DNA of 64,000 bases from Castanea sativa (Eukaryota > Streptophyta > Magnoliopsida > Fagales > Fagaceae), in NCBI RefSeq assembly GCF_040712315.1, contig NC_134013.1, positions 11,133,001-11,197,000 of the forward strand. The letters run 5' to 3'. Shown piece after piece: positions 48,876-61,790 of this stretch. Each line of letters starts with the position of its first letter. Position 1 is the stretch's first letter. The position numbers and the translations under genes were made by a program. Under the pieces are notes generated by a model. That model did not search any database, was not told where the DNA came from, and saw only the letters and a list, made by a program, of their open reading frames with translations.

Positions 48876-49454
48876 GAGCATTAACACTAGATGATAATCG
48901 TGATGCTATGTGTGTATTTTATTGATGATAATTGTGCTCGGTTTTGGTAATTTTTGTTTGCTCATCTTCGACTTAACCCTTATAGCATCATCATCGGTGA
49001 TAATCAGAAGCCAAGAGCAAAGAGCAAAGAGCAAAGAAGGATGGATTTGAGTTGATGTTCTGATTTTGGGATTGTGATTGGGGGAAATGGTTGATCAAAT
49101 TCATCTCAAGGTTTTTTTTTTTTTTTTTTGTGTGTGTGTGGTGGTTTTGCGTTGATTTGGCAGCTTTGGGTTTGCGTTGATTTTGGTGGTTTTTGGTAGT
49201 TTTGGATGGTGCTTGATGGTTGTGGGTATGCAGTAGTGGTGGTGGTGGTGGGCTGTAAACACCATTTTAAAAAAATATTACTGTAGGAGTTTTTTTTTTT
49301 TTTAAAAGGTTATTTTAATGTGTTAAATCTTAAAAGTTACAATAGTAAATCTGATATAAGGTGTACTATTAAGTGATGTGTTAAAATAAACCAAGTAATT
49401 TTTTGATGTGTCAAAATAACATTTAAAAAAAATATATATCTGATGCCAATGCTC
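48876..49454. mobile_element. Harbinger-like MITE (579 bp, TTA TSD), 'gagcat' family
   Basis: TTA at 48,873-48,875 and 49,455-49,457. Ends GAGCATTAACACTAGATG and, inward from the right, GAGCATTGGCATCAGATA. The middle has G/T-rich low-complexity DNA (tttggtggtttttggtagtt, gtggtggtggtggtggg near 49,230). Confidence 0.75.
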
Positions 49455-49457
49455 TTA

Positions 49458-50154
49458 CTTTTGGGGACGATTGGAATGATTTTCAAAATAAATGACTTTA
49501 ACAACCTATTTGTTTTTGTGATGATATTACAAATTTTCCAATTTGGAAAAGAAAAAGAAATGGACTTTTTTTTTTTGGGATCAAAAGTGGCCATAATCAT
49601 ATATATTTTACTCAGAAAAGTGACCATAATCATGTGCCTTAGATGATTATATGGCCCGAAATGATTAAATGAAGCCTAAGTTTCAATTAATCTTAAAATT
49701 TCAAAGATGGACAAAAGATCAATAATTTCTAATCATGATCTGGGACTAATATGGATAAAAACGTTGTATCAAAAAAAGATATATGGATAAAAACGAAAAG
49801 AAAAATTGATTGACAACGAAATGAAGGGTTGTCTAAACCGCTAAAGCCCCCTAATTAAGGGCTATAAGACAGGAATTAGAAACCCAAGTCATTATTTTGA
49901 ATCCAAAGAATAGAGACCAAATAAAAGGGAACCTCCTTCCATGTCAATTTCAACGTGAATTTCATTGTGGAAACTATCACGAGACGATAAATTGATGGAT
50001 GTAAAATTGTCATCTGTATGTGGGGCAGTGACATTAAAGTTTTAATAGTATATGTATATATAAAGGGACCAATAACACCATTTGTCACCCTTGCTTTTGG
50101 CTTTCAACATTGAAGCTCTTTGCTGACTCCTCAAAGTTTCAACAAATACACGTT

Positions 50155-50194
<40 letters not shown>

Positions 50195-50273
50195 TACAGA
50201 GAGACACCAAAAACAAAAAACCCAATAGAAGTAAATCACTATTTTGGTTCTATAGCCTTTTTTCTTTACAGTT
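49458..50273 (+). promoter_or_regulatory. LOG upstream region, TATA box and 5' UTR
   Basis: A TATA motif TATATATAAAGGG at 50,055-50,067 lies about 210 bp before the ATG. The presumed 5' UTR holds a (CT)n(CA)n tract (50,155-50,192) and no upstream ATG in a long frame. Distal sequence is AT-rich with nothing recognised. The start site is not fixed by sequence alone. Confidence 0.5.
50155..50192. repeat. (CT)n(CA)n microsatellite in the presumed LOG 5' UTR
   Basis: About 22 bp of CT followed by about 16 bp of CA; probably length-variable and transcribed. Confidence 0.9.
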
Positions 50274-53257
50274 ATGGAAAATCAACAGCCTTCAATGAAA
50301 TCAAGATTCAGACGTGTCTGTGTTTTCTGTGGGAGCAGCCCTGGCAAGAACCCTAGCTACCAGCTTGCTGCTATTCAACTTGGAAAACATCTGGTACTGT
50401 TTTTAACTCTTAACAGTTAAGCACCTCTCTTTGTTTTTTGTTGTGGAAGTGAAACTTTTTTTTTTGTCTTTGAAATAAATGAAAATATAAGGAACTATAT
50501 GTTCTAGTTCCTAAGTTATAGTGCATAAGTTTTGATCTTTTTGGCCTGGTATTTAAAGGATTGAAGGAAGTGTGATTGTACATATTTTTTTCTAGAAGCG
50601 ATTTCAAAATTCTAGTAGTAACTGTTTGATAAGAGAAATCAAGAGTATATCTTCGAAACAGAGTACTCTGTAGCTGAGTAAAACAGAGATCAGATACAGA
50701 GTCCTCTGTTTTTTGTAACAAGATGTTACTAACACCTGCTTGCTTGGATTGGATCCATTGGTGATGAATATTGGAAAAAATATATATTAAAAAGATAATT
50801 TTCCTCATTCAATCAAGCACTATAAATTTTTTTAATATATAGTCATTTTAATATATTTTTTGTGGATAAAATGTAAGGGTTTTTGTTTGAATTAAACATG
50901 TGAGCTTGACAAGATAAAAACATTGCAGGTGGAAAGGAACATTGACTTGGTTTATGGAGGAGGAAGTATTGGCTTGATGGGTCTGGTGTCCCAAGCTGTC
51001 TATGATGGTGGTCGACACGTTCTGGGGTAAGTTGTAGCACGGGCACATGTTATCTATATTGTGTGTAGTGAACCAATCAAAAATATATTTTCTATTTTTT
51101 TTTTCTAAACGTCTGTGTCTAGAACTCTTAAGAATACTTGACCAATCAAAATGTGTTATGTCAATAATCAACATTTCTTCTATTTTTTTTCCCATTTGCA
51201 GAGTAATTCCCACGACTCTCATGCCAAGAGAGGTAATTGAATTTCTTACCTTTTTTTGTAAATATTAAAAAAAAATTTAACATATTTCTTGTAATTGGCA
51301 GAATGAATTCAAATTTTATTTTGTTAAAGAACTCTTAATTTTATTATATTAATCCGAATTTTAAAACTGTATTTGGATAGGACATACTCTGCAAAAGTAT
51401 GAAACTGTCTGCTTGTGACAAGAATCCATAAAGTATATTCAAGAAAAAAATGGTATCCATATATAAAATATAAATTAAAAGGAAATTCAAGATGCTACTA
51501 GCTTTAAATTAAACACTTATTAATTTCTTATTCCAATAAATTATGTTTCAAAATTACACCAATCACATGTTCAAGCTCAATGAATTTGAAACTAATTTTA
51601 AAATGTTTTTTTTTTATAATTTCTAAATTGGGTATAATTTTAGATCACTGGAGAGACTGTCGGAGAAGTAAGAGCTGTATCAGGTATGCATCAACGCAAA
51701 GCCGAAATGGCCCGCCAAGCTGATGCATTCATTGCCTTGCCAGGTCCATATTTTTTTGTAATTAAAATACAAATCAACATTATTTATGTACACCAATCAT
51801 TTTCAATGTACAATTATCTCTTTTCTTTCTTTTATATGTACCATAATCTATCAAAGATCATGAAATATCTTCTTTTTTTTAATAAATAAAATCAAGATAT
51901 ATCTTAAAGTTAGCTCTTCCCAAGAAAACTGTAAGCATAACGGTCAACCATCCGTCATATTATTAAATTCAATCAATATTAAAATTGCTTGCAGGTGGCT
52001 ATGGCACCTTGGAAGAACTTTTGGAAGTGATCACCTGGGCTCAATTGGGAATCCATGAAAAACCGGTAACAGTTCAATTCTCTCTCATTACTTGACTATT
52101 TTGAGTCTATTATTGCTAGATTAGATCTAGGACTACAATTTTTTTTATCACAACTTTAATGTAGTCCATCACTTTCACATGTATGTACTATTTTTTTTTC
52201 CTCATCGCATATAATTAATTATAGTAAAGATGTGGTCTTGGATTGTCTCTTAACCAAAAATAGTGACAAACAAAGTGATTAAAGTAAAAATTTTATTTTT
52301 TTCCCCTTACTTTTCTGGAGGCCTAGGCTCCATAGAAACTATATCTATTTTTAGTACATCCACCGAATAATTTAAATGTGAGAATTTTTCCGCTAAAGAG
52401 GAAAATATTAAATGATAAGTACAAAAAACAGGTAGTTCCACACTTTCATTTAACCAAAAAAGAGTTTGCTTTGGGCATTAATTTGATTAATCCATAGGTT
52501 GAAACTCTTTATCAAAAAAAAAAAAAAAAAGATTAATCAATAGCATTAAATAGAAAATGAGAAAAATTAATGGATGTCCTAAAAACATTGATTTATGAAC
52601 TATATTTAAAAACTTTTTATAAAGAAATGAAATAATAACAGTTTTTTTTTTAATTATATTTTTCAACGAAAATTGTATTAAACTTTTTTTTAAAATTGTC
52701 TATTAATAAATTCTCTGAGAGTATCCGTTAACAAGATCATACAAAATTTCATATGCATAATCCACAACCTGAGGTGACATCCAAAAAAAAGGGTTATGAA
52801 TAAAGTTTTAAAAACAAAAAAATAAAAAACAAAATTAATGTTTTTTTTCTTCTTCTTGCAGGTGGGCTTGTTGAACGTTGATGGTTACTATAACTCACTC
52901 CTATCATTCATAGACAAAGCTGTAGATGAAGGTTTCATAACACCAGCTGCCCGTCACATTATCGTGTCTGCCCACACTGCCCATGAACTCATGTGCAAGC
53001 TCGAGGTACCATATTTTTTAAAACCATATTATTCCCTCAATCATATCTGTAATAATACGTGGCTGGCTCACGTGCAATGCTACAGTGGGCTCCATTGTAT
53101 TTTTAGTCAAAATGCAAATCAGATCATCTAAGCCGTCCATTTTTTTTTTTTATCAAACCAGGATTATGAGCCCAAGCATTCTGGGGTGGGCCCAAAGTTA
53201 AGTTGGGAGTTGGAGCAACAATTGGGTCATGCAACAAAGTCTGATATTTCTCGTTGA
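50274..53257 (+). CDS. LOG: Cytokinin riboside 5'-monophosphate phosphoribohydrolase, LOG family (complete, 7 exons)
   Basis: It hydrolyses cytokinin nucleotides (such as iP- or tZ-riboside 5'-monophosphate) to the active base and ribose 5-phosphate in one step, in cytosol and nucleus. Exons: 50274-50393, 50929-51026, 51202-51232, 51644-51743, 51995-52065, 52862-53005, 53162-53257; all GT-AG, 219 residues, the usual size. The start is the first ATG, 17 residues before VFCGSSPG. Visible: Rossmann-type N-terminus [13 protein letters not shown] (about 13-25), GGGSIGLMG (50-58), MHQRKAEMA (98-106) with the conserved Arg, and PGGYGTLEE (116-124) with the catalytic Glu and phosphate-binding loop, then [10 protein letters not shown]. 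The PGG motif is split by intron 4, as expected in the family. No defect seen. The exact paralogue (LOG1/3/7 type) cannot be settled here; the C-terminal end ([20 protein letters not shown]) could help. Confidence 0.95.
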
Positions 53258-54158
53258 CCTAATCATCATTTACCTTCAAAATATGTTGTAAAATAGTGCA
53301 ATATGATCAATGATTAATATTGGCCCTAGGTTTTTAGTTGATTTCTCTACTATACACATAACCATGTAGATGTGACTTTCACTCCAACAAAAAAAAATTT
53401 AGGTAGTCTTGAAGCAGTGTTTTGTGCTCTCACAGTATAGGGCCAAGGAGCAAATTGCCAACACAGTTCTTTTAATTACCTGTGAATTGCGCTTTGATTT
53501 TAATTTTAATTTTAATTTTTAATTTTTTATGGGGAGCCAATTTTATTTATTTATTTATTTAGTTAGAATCTGACCTCAAATGTCAAGGCCTGTGATTTTA
53601 ATAGTACTATTACCATGTCGGTGTATATTACGTCTTTATCTATATTCTTCTTTCATGAATTGATGGGTTGTTAAAACTTAAAAGTTAGCTTTCAAGAAAA
53701 AGATATCGGTGAGGATTGAAAGAGATGTACCATTAGACCAACATTGAATCCAGCTGGAATGGAATAAGTATATGAAGAAACTTCGAAAGAAACATTGATC
53801 CTGAAAGTTTGCATGATAGGTAGGACTTAGGAGTACTTGATTTCACTTCCTGTTTCTTGATTTCAAACATAAAGCATCATAAAGTCTCAAATTGCTCGTG
53901 AATTAAGGAATAAATAAAAATTATGAAAGTACTAAAATACTATTTTCCTGACAAGAACAATTTTTGTGTGTACGGATCACCCATAACAAATAAATAGGTG
54001 TTTAATTAAGTGTATATAAATATGTCTACGTGCTGAATCCATGGGTCAATCTGATAACTTTTATAGGGTGGAGAGACTTCTAGCAATATCTCAGAGATTT
54101 ATAACACTTAAACAAGAGACTAAAAGTTTTAAATAGTTTTGTTGATAGAAACTGGAAA
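53258..54158. other. LOG 3' flank and spacer, no gene seen
   Basis: AT-rich, with 'attttaattttaattttaat' at 53,500 that may serve the LOG 3' end; no canonical AATAAA close to the stop. No other gene recognised. Confidence 0.4.
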
Positions 54159-55085
54159 GAGTAACACCAGCTACATAAATTATTTTATAATATTTTTATA
54201 AATTATTAATGTGACAAATTTTTATTAGTTTTTATCTGAAATCATTATTAATATTATAATTTTACTTACTGTAAGTACTCTGAAAGTGGCAGTCCAAGTC
54301 CACTAAGAACAGTGAGGCTTTCATTGCTTTGTCCTTCAAACCAAGCCTAAACAATAGAATTTCTAAAGAGAGTAGGAAGACAGTTCAATAGTAGTTCAAA
54401 ATCAAGTTTTAGTTTATGGCCGAAGAATTCAAAGTGTTATAGAATTATCTCTTAAATAGCTGTTACAAATGATACTCTCCTCGGGTTTGTCCGAGGATTG
54501 GTTACTTATGCACAAATGTTTCAGGCTTTGCCCTCTCTTATACACTATCACCTTTTCTTTCTCTCTTATCCTAGAAGAAAATGTTCAACCCTTTAGTCTG
54601 GAGGTTCCCCTTTCTTATATATAATTCATCCTTGCATCCTAGCCCTCCATCTGTATACTTTAGGGCTTTTCTCAAGATGCTTGTCCCATCAAAGTTCTAT
54701 TGAAGGTGGTAGAAGGAGCTGCAAGCTGTGAAATCACTGTTCAGGTGTCATTTCCTTGTTAATGCAATTGATAAGGTTGTTGTAGTGTATTCAATGTGGA
54801 GGGGGAATGTATGCTTTTCCAGGAAGCTTCCTCCTACCGTCTTTACCCCCTTATGGTCCTTCCTCTTCTCCATAAGTTCTTACATAACACTATTCTACGT
54901 TCCCTCACATCTTCGGGTCAGTGATGTCTTCGGGGTGGATACTCTTATACGGGTGAGATTGTACGAGACGCTTTCGTATTCTAATTCTCTTCGGTCCTCG
55001 GACCCTCTACACTTACCAATAATCACTCACCATATTAACAGTTTATTAAAAAAATTATAAAATAATTTGTGGTTTTAACATTTTT
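54159..55085. mobile_element. Mutator-like MITE, fourth copy, split by a solo LTR
   Basis: The left half (54,159-54,269: gagtaacaccagctacataa, tattttataatatttttata) and the right half (55,012-55,085: aatcactcaccatattaaca, ttataaaataatttgtggtt) together match the family at 5922-6650. They are separated by the 742-bp LTR described next. Confidence 0.65.
54270..55011. mobile_element. Solo LTR (742 bp, 5-bp TSD CTTAC)
   Basis: It begins TGTAAGTACTC and ends CTCTACA, so it has TG...CA termini with short inverted TGTA/TACA. Identical CTTAC copies flank it at 54,265-54,269 and 55,012-55,016. Inside are TATA-like CTTATATATAATTC (54,614) and GC-richer stretches. No internal domain accompanies it, the signature of a solo LTR left by LTR-LTR recombination. 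Orientation is not certain; the family is not identified. Confidence 0.85.
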
Positions 55086-55355
55086 CAAATAGAAAATATA
55101 ATACTTGATGGTATGAATAGTGTAGGTGATAATGAAGACCTCTAATTATTTTATGGAACAGAAGATGCAATGGTCTTTAACAAAATATTTGCTATAATTA
55201 CATTAAATATAAAAACATATAAGAAATATTGAATTATTAGAGACATCTATAAAAAGATCCGTGATTTTCTATTCAAGAAAGAATGAAATTGATAACAAGA
55301 TAAGCAGCACTTTTTTTGAATATGAAGATCTTTTAATGAAATTTTAATATGAAAC

Positions 55356-56209
55356 CAGTGCCGGCTCAAGGCCTAGGCAACTTAGGCCTAGGCCTAAGGC
55401 CCCACAACCAAAAAAAAATTCCCTACTAAAAAAAGGCCCCATTTTCATTTGTGAAGGCCCAAAATTTTATAAAAATATAATATTTTTAAAATAATTAGTA
55501 CTTTTTTTTTAAGTGATGTTAAAGATACTACAAATTTTACTATAGATTTAAGTTTAAATTTAACTAACATGTCACCAATCACATAAAAAATTAATTCAAA
55601 CACAAATAAATTAAGTTGTTGAATTTTATCAATTACAGCCATTATCACATTATATTGTGAACATTTTTAAAACCAATTGTTTATTTCTAACAAGGCTTCC
55701 AAAATAGGAGACCAATAGAAATTAAAACCAATTGAAACCCTAAAATGTTTCAAAAAAAATGCTGCAAATGTGATAGAACATCAATGATGACTAATCTCCT
55801 CTAATAGTTTGAGATCTTAATTTTTGTAAACTAATATCCTACAAATCCACGCACCAAATAATATTTATCTATCTCTTTCTCTTAAAAATAATATATAAAT
55901 TAAAATTTAGGTTACAACTGTACTTAACTATGCATAGTTATATATCCAAGTTATAGTAAGTTTCTTTTTTAAAAATATAATATTTTTTCTAGTTCTTTTT
56001 GTTTAAATTTATGGTTCAACTATGATATTCAATTCTCTGTATAAAATTAACCTTAGTTTAATTATTATTATTCATCAATTTCTGTATTTATATCAAATTA
56101 GTCTTAATTTAATTTGTATTATATATATTTATTTAATTAATGTTTACATATAAAAAGGCCTCATATAAAATTTCCGCCTTAGGCCCCAAATTTTGTTGGG
56201 CCGGCCCTG
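55356..56209. mobile_element. hAT-type non-autonomous element (854 bp, 8-bp TSD)
   Basis: Perfect 8-bp duplications TATGAAAC at 55,348-55,355 and 56,210-56,217. Ends CAGTGCCGGCTCAAGGC and, inward from the right, CAGGGCCGGCCCAACA. Subterminal repeats of 'ggcctaggc' and 'aggcccc' appear at both ends. The inside is AT-rich with no transposase. CAGnG-type ends with 8-bp duplications are typical of hAT elements. Confidence 0.85.
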
Positions 56210-57859
56210 TATGAAACAATTATATTTGCTTCATATGATCAAGTTAATCAATCTTAAAATTCATCACATACAACCGGTGTTGCATAATAATAGACACAAC
56301 AATTTTTTTTTATAATTGCTAACATGATACATTGTAATTAAAGTAATCCATTTAAATTTGCTATTTTCTTAATAGATTCATAGTAGGAGATGATAGATTC
56401 AAATCACATAAATATCTTCGTTGAAAATATATGTCAAGTAACTTAGAGTTAGCTTGGTTTAGCTTTATGTTTTTGGGCTTTGAAAACTTATTTTTATAAG
56501 TTGGCTTTGCAATTGCAGCTCAAAGGATGCAACCCAAAAACACATAAAATCATAATGGTGGGGTCATTAAGTGCGATTTTGAAATCTTACCGAAATATGC
56601 GCTTTCAAATCGCTGTCATGTTTTTTATTCCAAAAAAAGGAAACCGAATGGACGCTTGAATGTCATTGATGCTTGAATTTATCACTTATTATGCCACCTT
56701 TACTGTACATCAATTATATCAATAGTTATGAAAATAATTCTACAAAAAATATAGTGTTTTGTTATTAGTTCATTTGAATTAATCAACAGGTAAAAAAAAA
56801 TACATCAAGTAAAAGAAGCATCTATTAGTTGACTGAATTGAAATTAGCTTTATCCAAGTAATTTTTTTTTTTTTGGAAGAAGAATGAGAATGAGAAAGCA
56901 AGTAGATATGGGTGAAGATAGAAGTTGATATAGGTGAAGATAAGGTTACGGGAGTATGAAGCCACAAGACAATGTTGGTGCTTAGTCAGAATCATGGATG
57001 GCCAGAAGGACAACTGTCCTTGATCGTACCTAAGGGACCATCAAGAAAGTGACTCGTGTGTAAAAGGTTGGAGGAAAACTAACGGTGGAGAGCAAGTAGA
57101 GCAACTTTACTATGTTGGTGCCTACCTAGCAATAGGGCCTGAGACGTTGTACTGGTTGGTTCTCACGTGGGCTAATGCCTTTTCCTAAAGATACTACTCC
57201 CTTCTGGAATGGATCCAAAACACAAAACCAGGCACCCTTTCTCAATTTACTTTTGAGTTAGGTATTAATCAGTGACTGACTCATGAGGTTTGCATTGCAT
57301 ATCGTCTTTTTTGTCATGTTATTTCTATCTTGTACGGAAGGGAAGCATGAACTTGATAATGGGCATCCATGACAACGGCAGAATTGAGGGCGGAGTGTAG
57401 AGTGTAACACAGGTGGTTTAGGGTGTTAGTCGTGCATTCTAATATATGTTACTACACCAGCCAGGCCTGATTATTATGTCTTAGCAAGAAGTTAGAAAGC
57501 GATGAATATCTTACCAAAACTTTAAGACAGGCTCATGAGTTTCTATTGTCTAAGGTTCGAATTTTGTGGGTCAATTGACAATAATTGATTTCATTGCAAA
57601 AGAAAACGTCATTGGTGGATTGCGGGCATTCGTCCCCACTTCCAAAAAAAATCCCAAAAAGTGTGGGTTTATGTAAATCAACCTAATTGAAAAGCTCTGA
57701 GAAAAAATTTAAAAAATAAAATGAGTGTGTCGAATTATCATTAATGATTGATTTTTCTTACGATTTGAGGATTTTATTTATTGTTTTTGGTAAGTCAATC
57801 TTCCACACAATAGATTGCTAACATTAGTCACTCAATCTCCCATGACCACACACTAAACA

Positions 57860-57885
57860 CTCTCTCTCTCTCTCTCTCTCTCTGA
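57860..57885. repeat. (CT)n microsatellite
   Basis: About 26 bp of CT dinucleotides. Confidence 0.9.
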
Positions 57886-58728
57886 ACACTAAAATAAAAA
57901 ATGAAATTAGATTTTACCTTTCTTTCACCATGTATTGTTTTATTCAAGGTAAAGTAAAACTCTTTTTCTTTCAAGAAGAAAAATTTTCATCTCGCTTTGT
58001 TATATTATTCACATAAACCATGATATCTATATGAACTTAATCTTGATTTGGTTAATATTAATTCATTAATTTATGTGTTTAATTTGTTTGTACTTAGGCA
58101 GCTTGCGAGTATTGAGTGATTTTATAGTTACGTGAAGTTGTAATTGCACCTTTAGTAAAATACATTGTTTTATTTTACGTTTAGAGTTTATTTAAATCTT
58201 GTTATATTATCATTTTATATTATGGAATATTTAGGGTTCACCTTGCAACCCTTTCCTCCAATCAAGTTGCAATTGGCCTTCCAGCTTAACCTGGGAAGTG
58301 AACTGATCAAGCTAGAAACCTCACTATTAACTACATGTTTGAGTCACCTTTTCTCATTGACAAATCTTCTCATTTATGATTAACATCTTCTGGAAGGCCA
58401 TCGGTAGGAAAGCAAGGTGACACCGAAGGTCTACCTTCTTTCGTGCTTGGAGATTAAGGTTTCAAATTCTATTCATTGTGTTAAGTGGAAGTGCAATGAT
58501 GCTTGTTTTCCATTTTAGTTGGGAAAGAAATGTGAAGTCCATCTGAACTGTCCCATGAAGTAACATAAGGACCAAATTTTCAGTAATCTCAAACTCAGAA
58601 AGCTGCATACAAGATCTAGGCCATGCAATGAAATAGGATGGCCTAGATAATATTTCTTTTTATTTGTAATTTTTTAATTATAAATGACTAGTGACTACTA
58701 AAAAACATCAATATGTAAATGGAGAACT

Positions 58729-58732
<4 letters not shown>

Positions 58733-58762
<30 letters not shown>
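58733..58762. repeat. (GA)n microsatellite
   Basis: About 30 bp of GA dinucleotides. Confidence 0.9.
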
Positions 58763-58763
<1 letters not shown>

Positions 58764-59544
58764 TATTCGAATTATGAAACTTTGTTATGTGACTCATTGA
58801 TTATCGAGATAATTTACTTTGAATGAAACTCTATTGTCATATCAAGTGGCTAGTCAATTCTTAAGATAGCTTAGTTTAAGTAGAGCTCTATTGCCTGAAT
58901 TTCAATAAATTTAAAATGCTACTCCAACTAAGATTCTATTGCAAAATGTTATTGTAAATGTAAAATAAAAAAGATAATTTATATAAAATATTTACTTTAA
59001 TATAATAAATTTATATCTTACACCAATTAACTCAACAAATAAGGGGTGTTGATATTCGACTCAACCCACGAACACGACACGAACCCGACACGGGTATTTG
59101 CGGGTTAGGGTTGGGCCTTAATGTGTTTGAGTCATAAATGGTTTGACTCGAAATCAACACGATAAAAAATGTGTCATAAGTGGGTCAACCCACGTAACCC
59201 GTAATAGACACATTTGACACGCTAATTTATTTGTGTTAACCCGAAATGACTATTTAACACAACCCGTTTAACTCGTATTACAAATAAATATTCATTTTAT
59301 TTTAGATTTGTCAAATACCTATCCAACATATATTTTTTAAAAAGAAAAGTGAGTAATTACAAAAACTTATAAGGGATATAATTGGAAATTGAAATTTTAC
59401 AAATCCTAGATCTCTAAATCCTACAAACCCTAAATCTCTAAACCTTCTTAAAAATATCTTTTTTTATTTTTTTTATTTCAGTTGTACTACTCACTCAACT
59501 ATCTTATAAACTCACGTCCAATTTTCAAACTCAAAGTCTCAAAT

Positions 59545-59650
<106 letters not shown>

Positions 59651-59955
59651 GTGTTTAGTGAGTTTTAGAATTAAAGAAAACCGTTTTCTTGGTATTTCAA
59701 AATTCTATAGTAATTTTTTCTGCATAATTTTTTTGTTCTATAAACTTTAAACCCATATACTGTTATTAATTAAGGTCATGGTTGTAGCTTTTGTCTTGTG
59801 TCATGTGTTTTTTTTTTTTTTTGGGTGTTTGTATTAGTGTTGGACATCGTCTGCATATCTTGCAAGTGGGTTTATTGAGATAGTTTATAAACTAGATTTG
59901 ATGGGTATTGCTTTTAAAACTGTTGAGGCATGATCATATTTTGTAACTACTAGTA

Positions 59956-59959
<4 letters not shown>

Positions 59960-60001
<42 letters not shown>
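59960..60001. repeat. (TA)n microsatellite
   Basis: About 42 bp of TA inside the hAT-type element. Confidence 0.95.
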
Positions 60002-60005
<4 letters not shown>

Positions 60006-60022
60006 GCATAGAACTTGCACAA

Positions 60023-60112
60023 ATGAAATTGGATGAGCTTGTAGAAGATGTTATGAATTTGGATATCAACAGAGAATCTATAGATGATAATCATAGTCAT
60101 AGTCAGGATTAG
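60023..60112 (+). pseudogene. Short coding-like remnant inside the hAT-type element
   Basis: A 29-codon frame, ATG to TAG, encodes MKLDELVEDVMNLDINRESI followed by an Asp/His/Ser end. Its composition is protein-like, unlike the flanking AT repeats, so it may be what is left of a captured exon or of the parent element. No family recognised. Confidence 0.3.
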
Positions 60113-60639
60113 TCTCTTGTTTGCTCCAATTATTTCAATATTGATACTTAGCATTTGACGAGTTCCAAGGATATTATATTTTTGTTGAATTATGTTATTT
60201 CATTTTTGTTACATTATGTTATTTTGAATTTGGGTTGAAGTGTATGCACTTATTTTAGAGTGTAAATAACTTATTTCTAGATGAATGTTATATTTTTGTT
60301 GAACTATATTATTTTAAATGTGGATTGAAGACTTGAAATGTATGCACTGCTTTTGGGATGTAAAAAAAAATTATTTCTAGATAGATGTTATATTTAATAT
60401 TATATAGGTTGAAATAGGTTGTGTTACATTCGTGTTAACCCAACACAACTCGTTTATTAAGCGTGTCAAATAGGTTGGGTCAGGTAAACCCGCCTTATTA
60501 ACAAGTCAAGTTAGGGTTGAAGGATCATGATACGATTATTAAATGGGTCGAGTTAGGGCTGAACCATTTAATCGAATACCCCTACCTCGACACGACACGA
60601 ACCCGACACGCTAACCCAAATTGACACCCCTAACAAATA

Positions 60640-61258
60640 TGCTACAATTTTAAAATTAATGTGCTTTCATGATAGAAGTCATTAATTATAAAGATAAACA
60701 ATTTATTATAGGTGAAAGTGAAACTGTATCAAAGTTTCATATGACTCACTAATTATTAAGGTAATTTTGATGATATTAATAAAACATTTTATTTACCTTA
60801 CACATGTTTTAAATAATTTGGGCATCACACAAACAATTTATAATTTAAAGCTAAGTAAGTATTGTATAGCTGATATTTAAATAATAAAATATTGCCTTCA
60901 CTTAAAGTTGTATTAAACCTTAGAGTTAAACTGTATCAAATCAGTCCTTGTAATTGTTATCTAACATCTATTCTCACCTTTCGTCCTCATAATAGTTTAA
61001 GGATTATTTTCCAAGGATGTGTTGTAGGCTTGTAGCATATTGTTTGTATTTTTCTATCATTTAAAAAAAAAAAAAACCACTCTAACAAGTCACACCAAAG
61101 GAGTAAATAAGCACTCATATACGGTTTTGTGAAGTTTGAACGAATTTTATAATAAACCTTCACTTTTATACTATTTCAGCCACTCATTTTTACAATACAA
61201 CCTACATCTTACTCTTTGTTTTATAATATATCTTATTAAATTTTCTAGGTAACTCTTT
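60640..61258. other. Spacer between the hAT-type element and the copia LTR, no gene seen
   Basis: AT-rich sequence with no recognised feature. Confidence 0.4.
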
Positions 61259-61782
61259 TGTAGAGAGAGAGAGAAAGAGAGATTTATTTTAGTTTCTAAT
61301 CCAAATGAGAGAGAAAAAAGGAATAGAGAAGTTTTACAAGAAGTTGCAGTCTTATTCAGCATTGAATAACATTGTAGCATTTTGCAAAATATTGATGTAA
61401 AATAAGAAGAAAACACAAAGAATGCTTTTGAGAGAAAACTGTTATTTACTTAAAATGAAATTGTGACAATAGTTGTTACATAAATCAACTAACAGTGGGG
61501 CTATTTATACAGAACCTAAAACAGAGACTGAAAACTGGCGCCAAAAACAATAACCGTTTCTTCAAAACTTCAACCAATAAGATAGAGACACTTGGCATCT
61601 AATGTAACTAACTTCCCACTAATTTAAACGGTGCGTTTCCCTTTCTTTTGTTTGTTTGCCGTTTTATGCTTAGGCTTTCTTCCACTGATGTCGTTTTGCT
61701 CTCTTTGTTTGTCCTGTCGTTTATCTATTACTTCATTTACTTCGCCTTCACTCTATTACTTCATTCATTTCAGCCTTCAACA
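61259..61782 (-). mobile_element. 3' LTR of a Ty1/copia element
   Basis: The inner edge is well fixed: on the minus strand the pol stop TGA is followed by a purine tract (GAGGGGGAAG) and then TGTTGAAGGCTG, the LTR start, at 61,782. A TATA motif TATAAATAG at 61,509-61,501 (minus) suits a U3 promoter. The outer edge near 61,259 is inferred from a terminal TCTACA; the expected 5-bp duplication cannot be tested because the other LTR is outside the window. Confidence 0.65.
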
Positions 61783-61790
61783 CTTCCCCC

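Larger units (their letters stand above)
56218..59033. other. Spacer, no gene seen
   Basis: Holds (CT)n at 57,860-57,885 and (GA)n at 58,733-58,762. An open frame at 58,165-58,383 has a leucine-rich end but no convincing family match. A B-box-like GGTTCGAATTT at 57,553 lacks a convincing A-box, so no SINE or tRNA is called. Confidence 0.4.

Noticed and set aside
57515..57600. Possible SINE from a B-box-like GGTTCGAATTT
   Set aside because: No convincing A-box, tail or duplication; no second copy noticed in the window.
58165..58383. Leucine-rich open frame suggesting an LRR fragment
   Set aside because: Only a vague leucine pattern; spacing does not follow an LRR consensus over more than one repeat.
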